Origin: JANXQG01 sp037147235 | GTDB taxonomy: Bacteria; Planctomycetota; Planctomycetia; Pirellulales; Thermoguttaceae | Reading direction: 5' to 3' | DNA length: 33,007 nt | Assembly: GCA_037147235.1 (NCBI GenBank) | Contig: JBAWVO010000036.1 | Span: 1-33,007, forward strand | Shown here: positions 32,992 through 33,007 of the stretch, piece after piece | How the letters are laid out: each line of letters opens with the position of its first letter | Position numbering within the stretch: position 1 is the stretch's first letter | Notes under the pieces: model-generated | What the model was told of the DNA's origin: nothing | Databases searched by the model: none | The model's input: the letters and a program-made list of their open reading frames with translations, nothing else | Translations under genes and position numbers: made by a program

Positions 32992-33007
32992 TTGGGGATT
33001 AGGGATT
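32987..33007. repeat. 7-bp repeat array cut by the window edge
   Basis: GGTGATT, GGGGATT and AGGGATT run to the last base of the window. The pheA stop codon (32989-32991) lies in the first unit, so the array continues directly from the gene end and probably extends beyond the window. Confidence 0.65.

Noticed and set aside
32987..33007. Telomere-like GGGATTA repeats
   Set aside because: Only three units are seen, and the other heptamer arrays in the window have quite different sequences, so a telomere role is unsupported.

Overview
The window reads as an ordinary chromosomal stretch of a bacterium of the phylum Planctomycetota, probably close to the Pirellulales. This rests on small CxxC zinc-ribbon proteins, a conserved short lipoprotein ending in a THGG-type motif, an HTH-receiver protein, TadE/TadG genes with a DUF4114 protein, a four-helix-bundle suffix protein, and palindromic intergenic repeats of a kind I associate with that group. 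The affiliation is recalled and inferred, not searched. No rRNA, tRNA, CRISPR array, complete insertion sequence or prophage was seen.

Layout, left to right. 273-4459 (minus): two overlapping CNNM/CorC-type membrane proteins and an ABC-2 permease. 4689-6640 (plus): a frameshifted DUF4058 gene and an HTH-receiver protein, closed by a strong terminator at 6783-6819. 6825-10275 (minus): a three-gene ABC transporter operon joined by ATGA overlaps. 10723-11859 (plus): a lipoprotein cyclophilin and a small zinc ribbon. 11968-19706 (minus): aroA, trpS, pyrD, a small lipoprotein, an HU-like protein with a basic tail, a YkgJ-type cysteine-cluster protein and a 994-residue FAD/Fe-S/CCG oxidoreductase. 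19997-20428 (plus): a small PilZ-like protein. 20459-23571 (minus): a Tad-like secretion set (DUF4114, TadE, TadG/vWA, TadE). 24199-25718 (minus): folE and a LON-domain protein. 25983-29371 (plus): nth, a gene remnant, an NCS1 permease and a four-helix/zinc-finger fusion. 29413-31683 (minus): rnhA and a sensor histidine kinase. 31879-32991 (plus): a chorismate mutase/prephenate dehydratase.

The genes are mostly housekeeping: shikimate and phenylalanine synthesis (aroA, pheA), pyrimidine synthesis (pyrD), tRNA charging (trpS), folate or pterin synthesis (folE), and DNA repair and RNA/DNA hybrid removal (nth, rnhA). No complete new defence or metabolic system was found.

The unexpected signal is in the repeats. 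First, a 369-bp composite palindrome (23775-24143) holds four 20-nt hairpins whose stems differ by compensatory changes. Second, five arrays with different unit sequences all keep a 7-bp period (near 2484, 3472, 14331, 24954 and 32987); one lies in frame inside a membrane-protein gene, one overlaps the pheA stop codon, and two consist of complementary arms. Third, a 111-bp palindromic element occurs twice, its copies differing only by six transitions. Fourth, two other long inverted repeats (10388-10487 and 11894-11953) and two 9-bp arrays inside one gene add to this. Together they suggest active processes that copy palindromes and generate fixed-period repeats.
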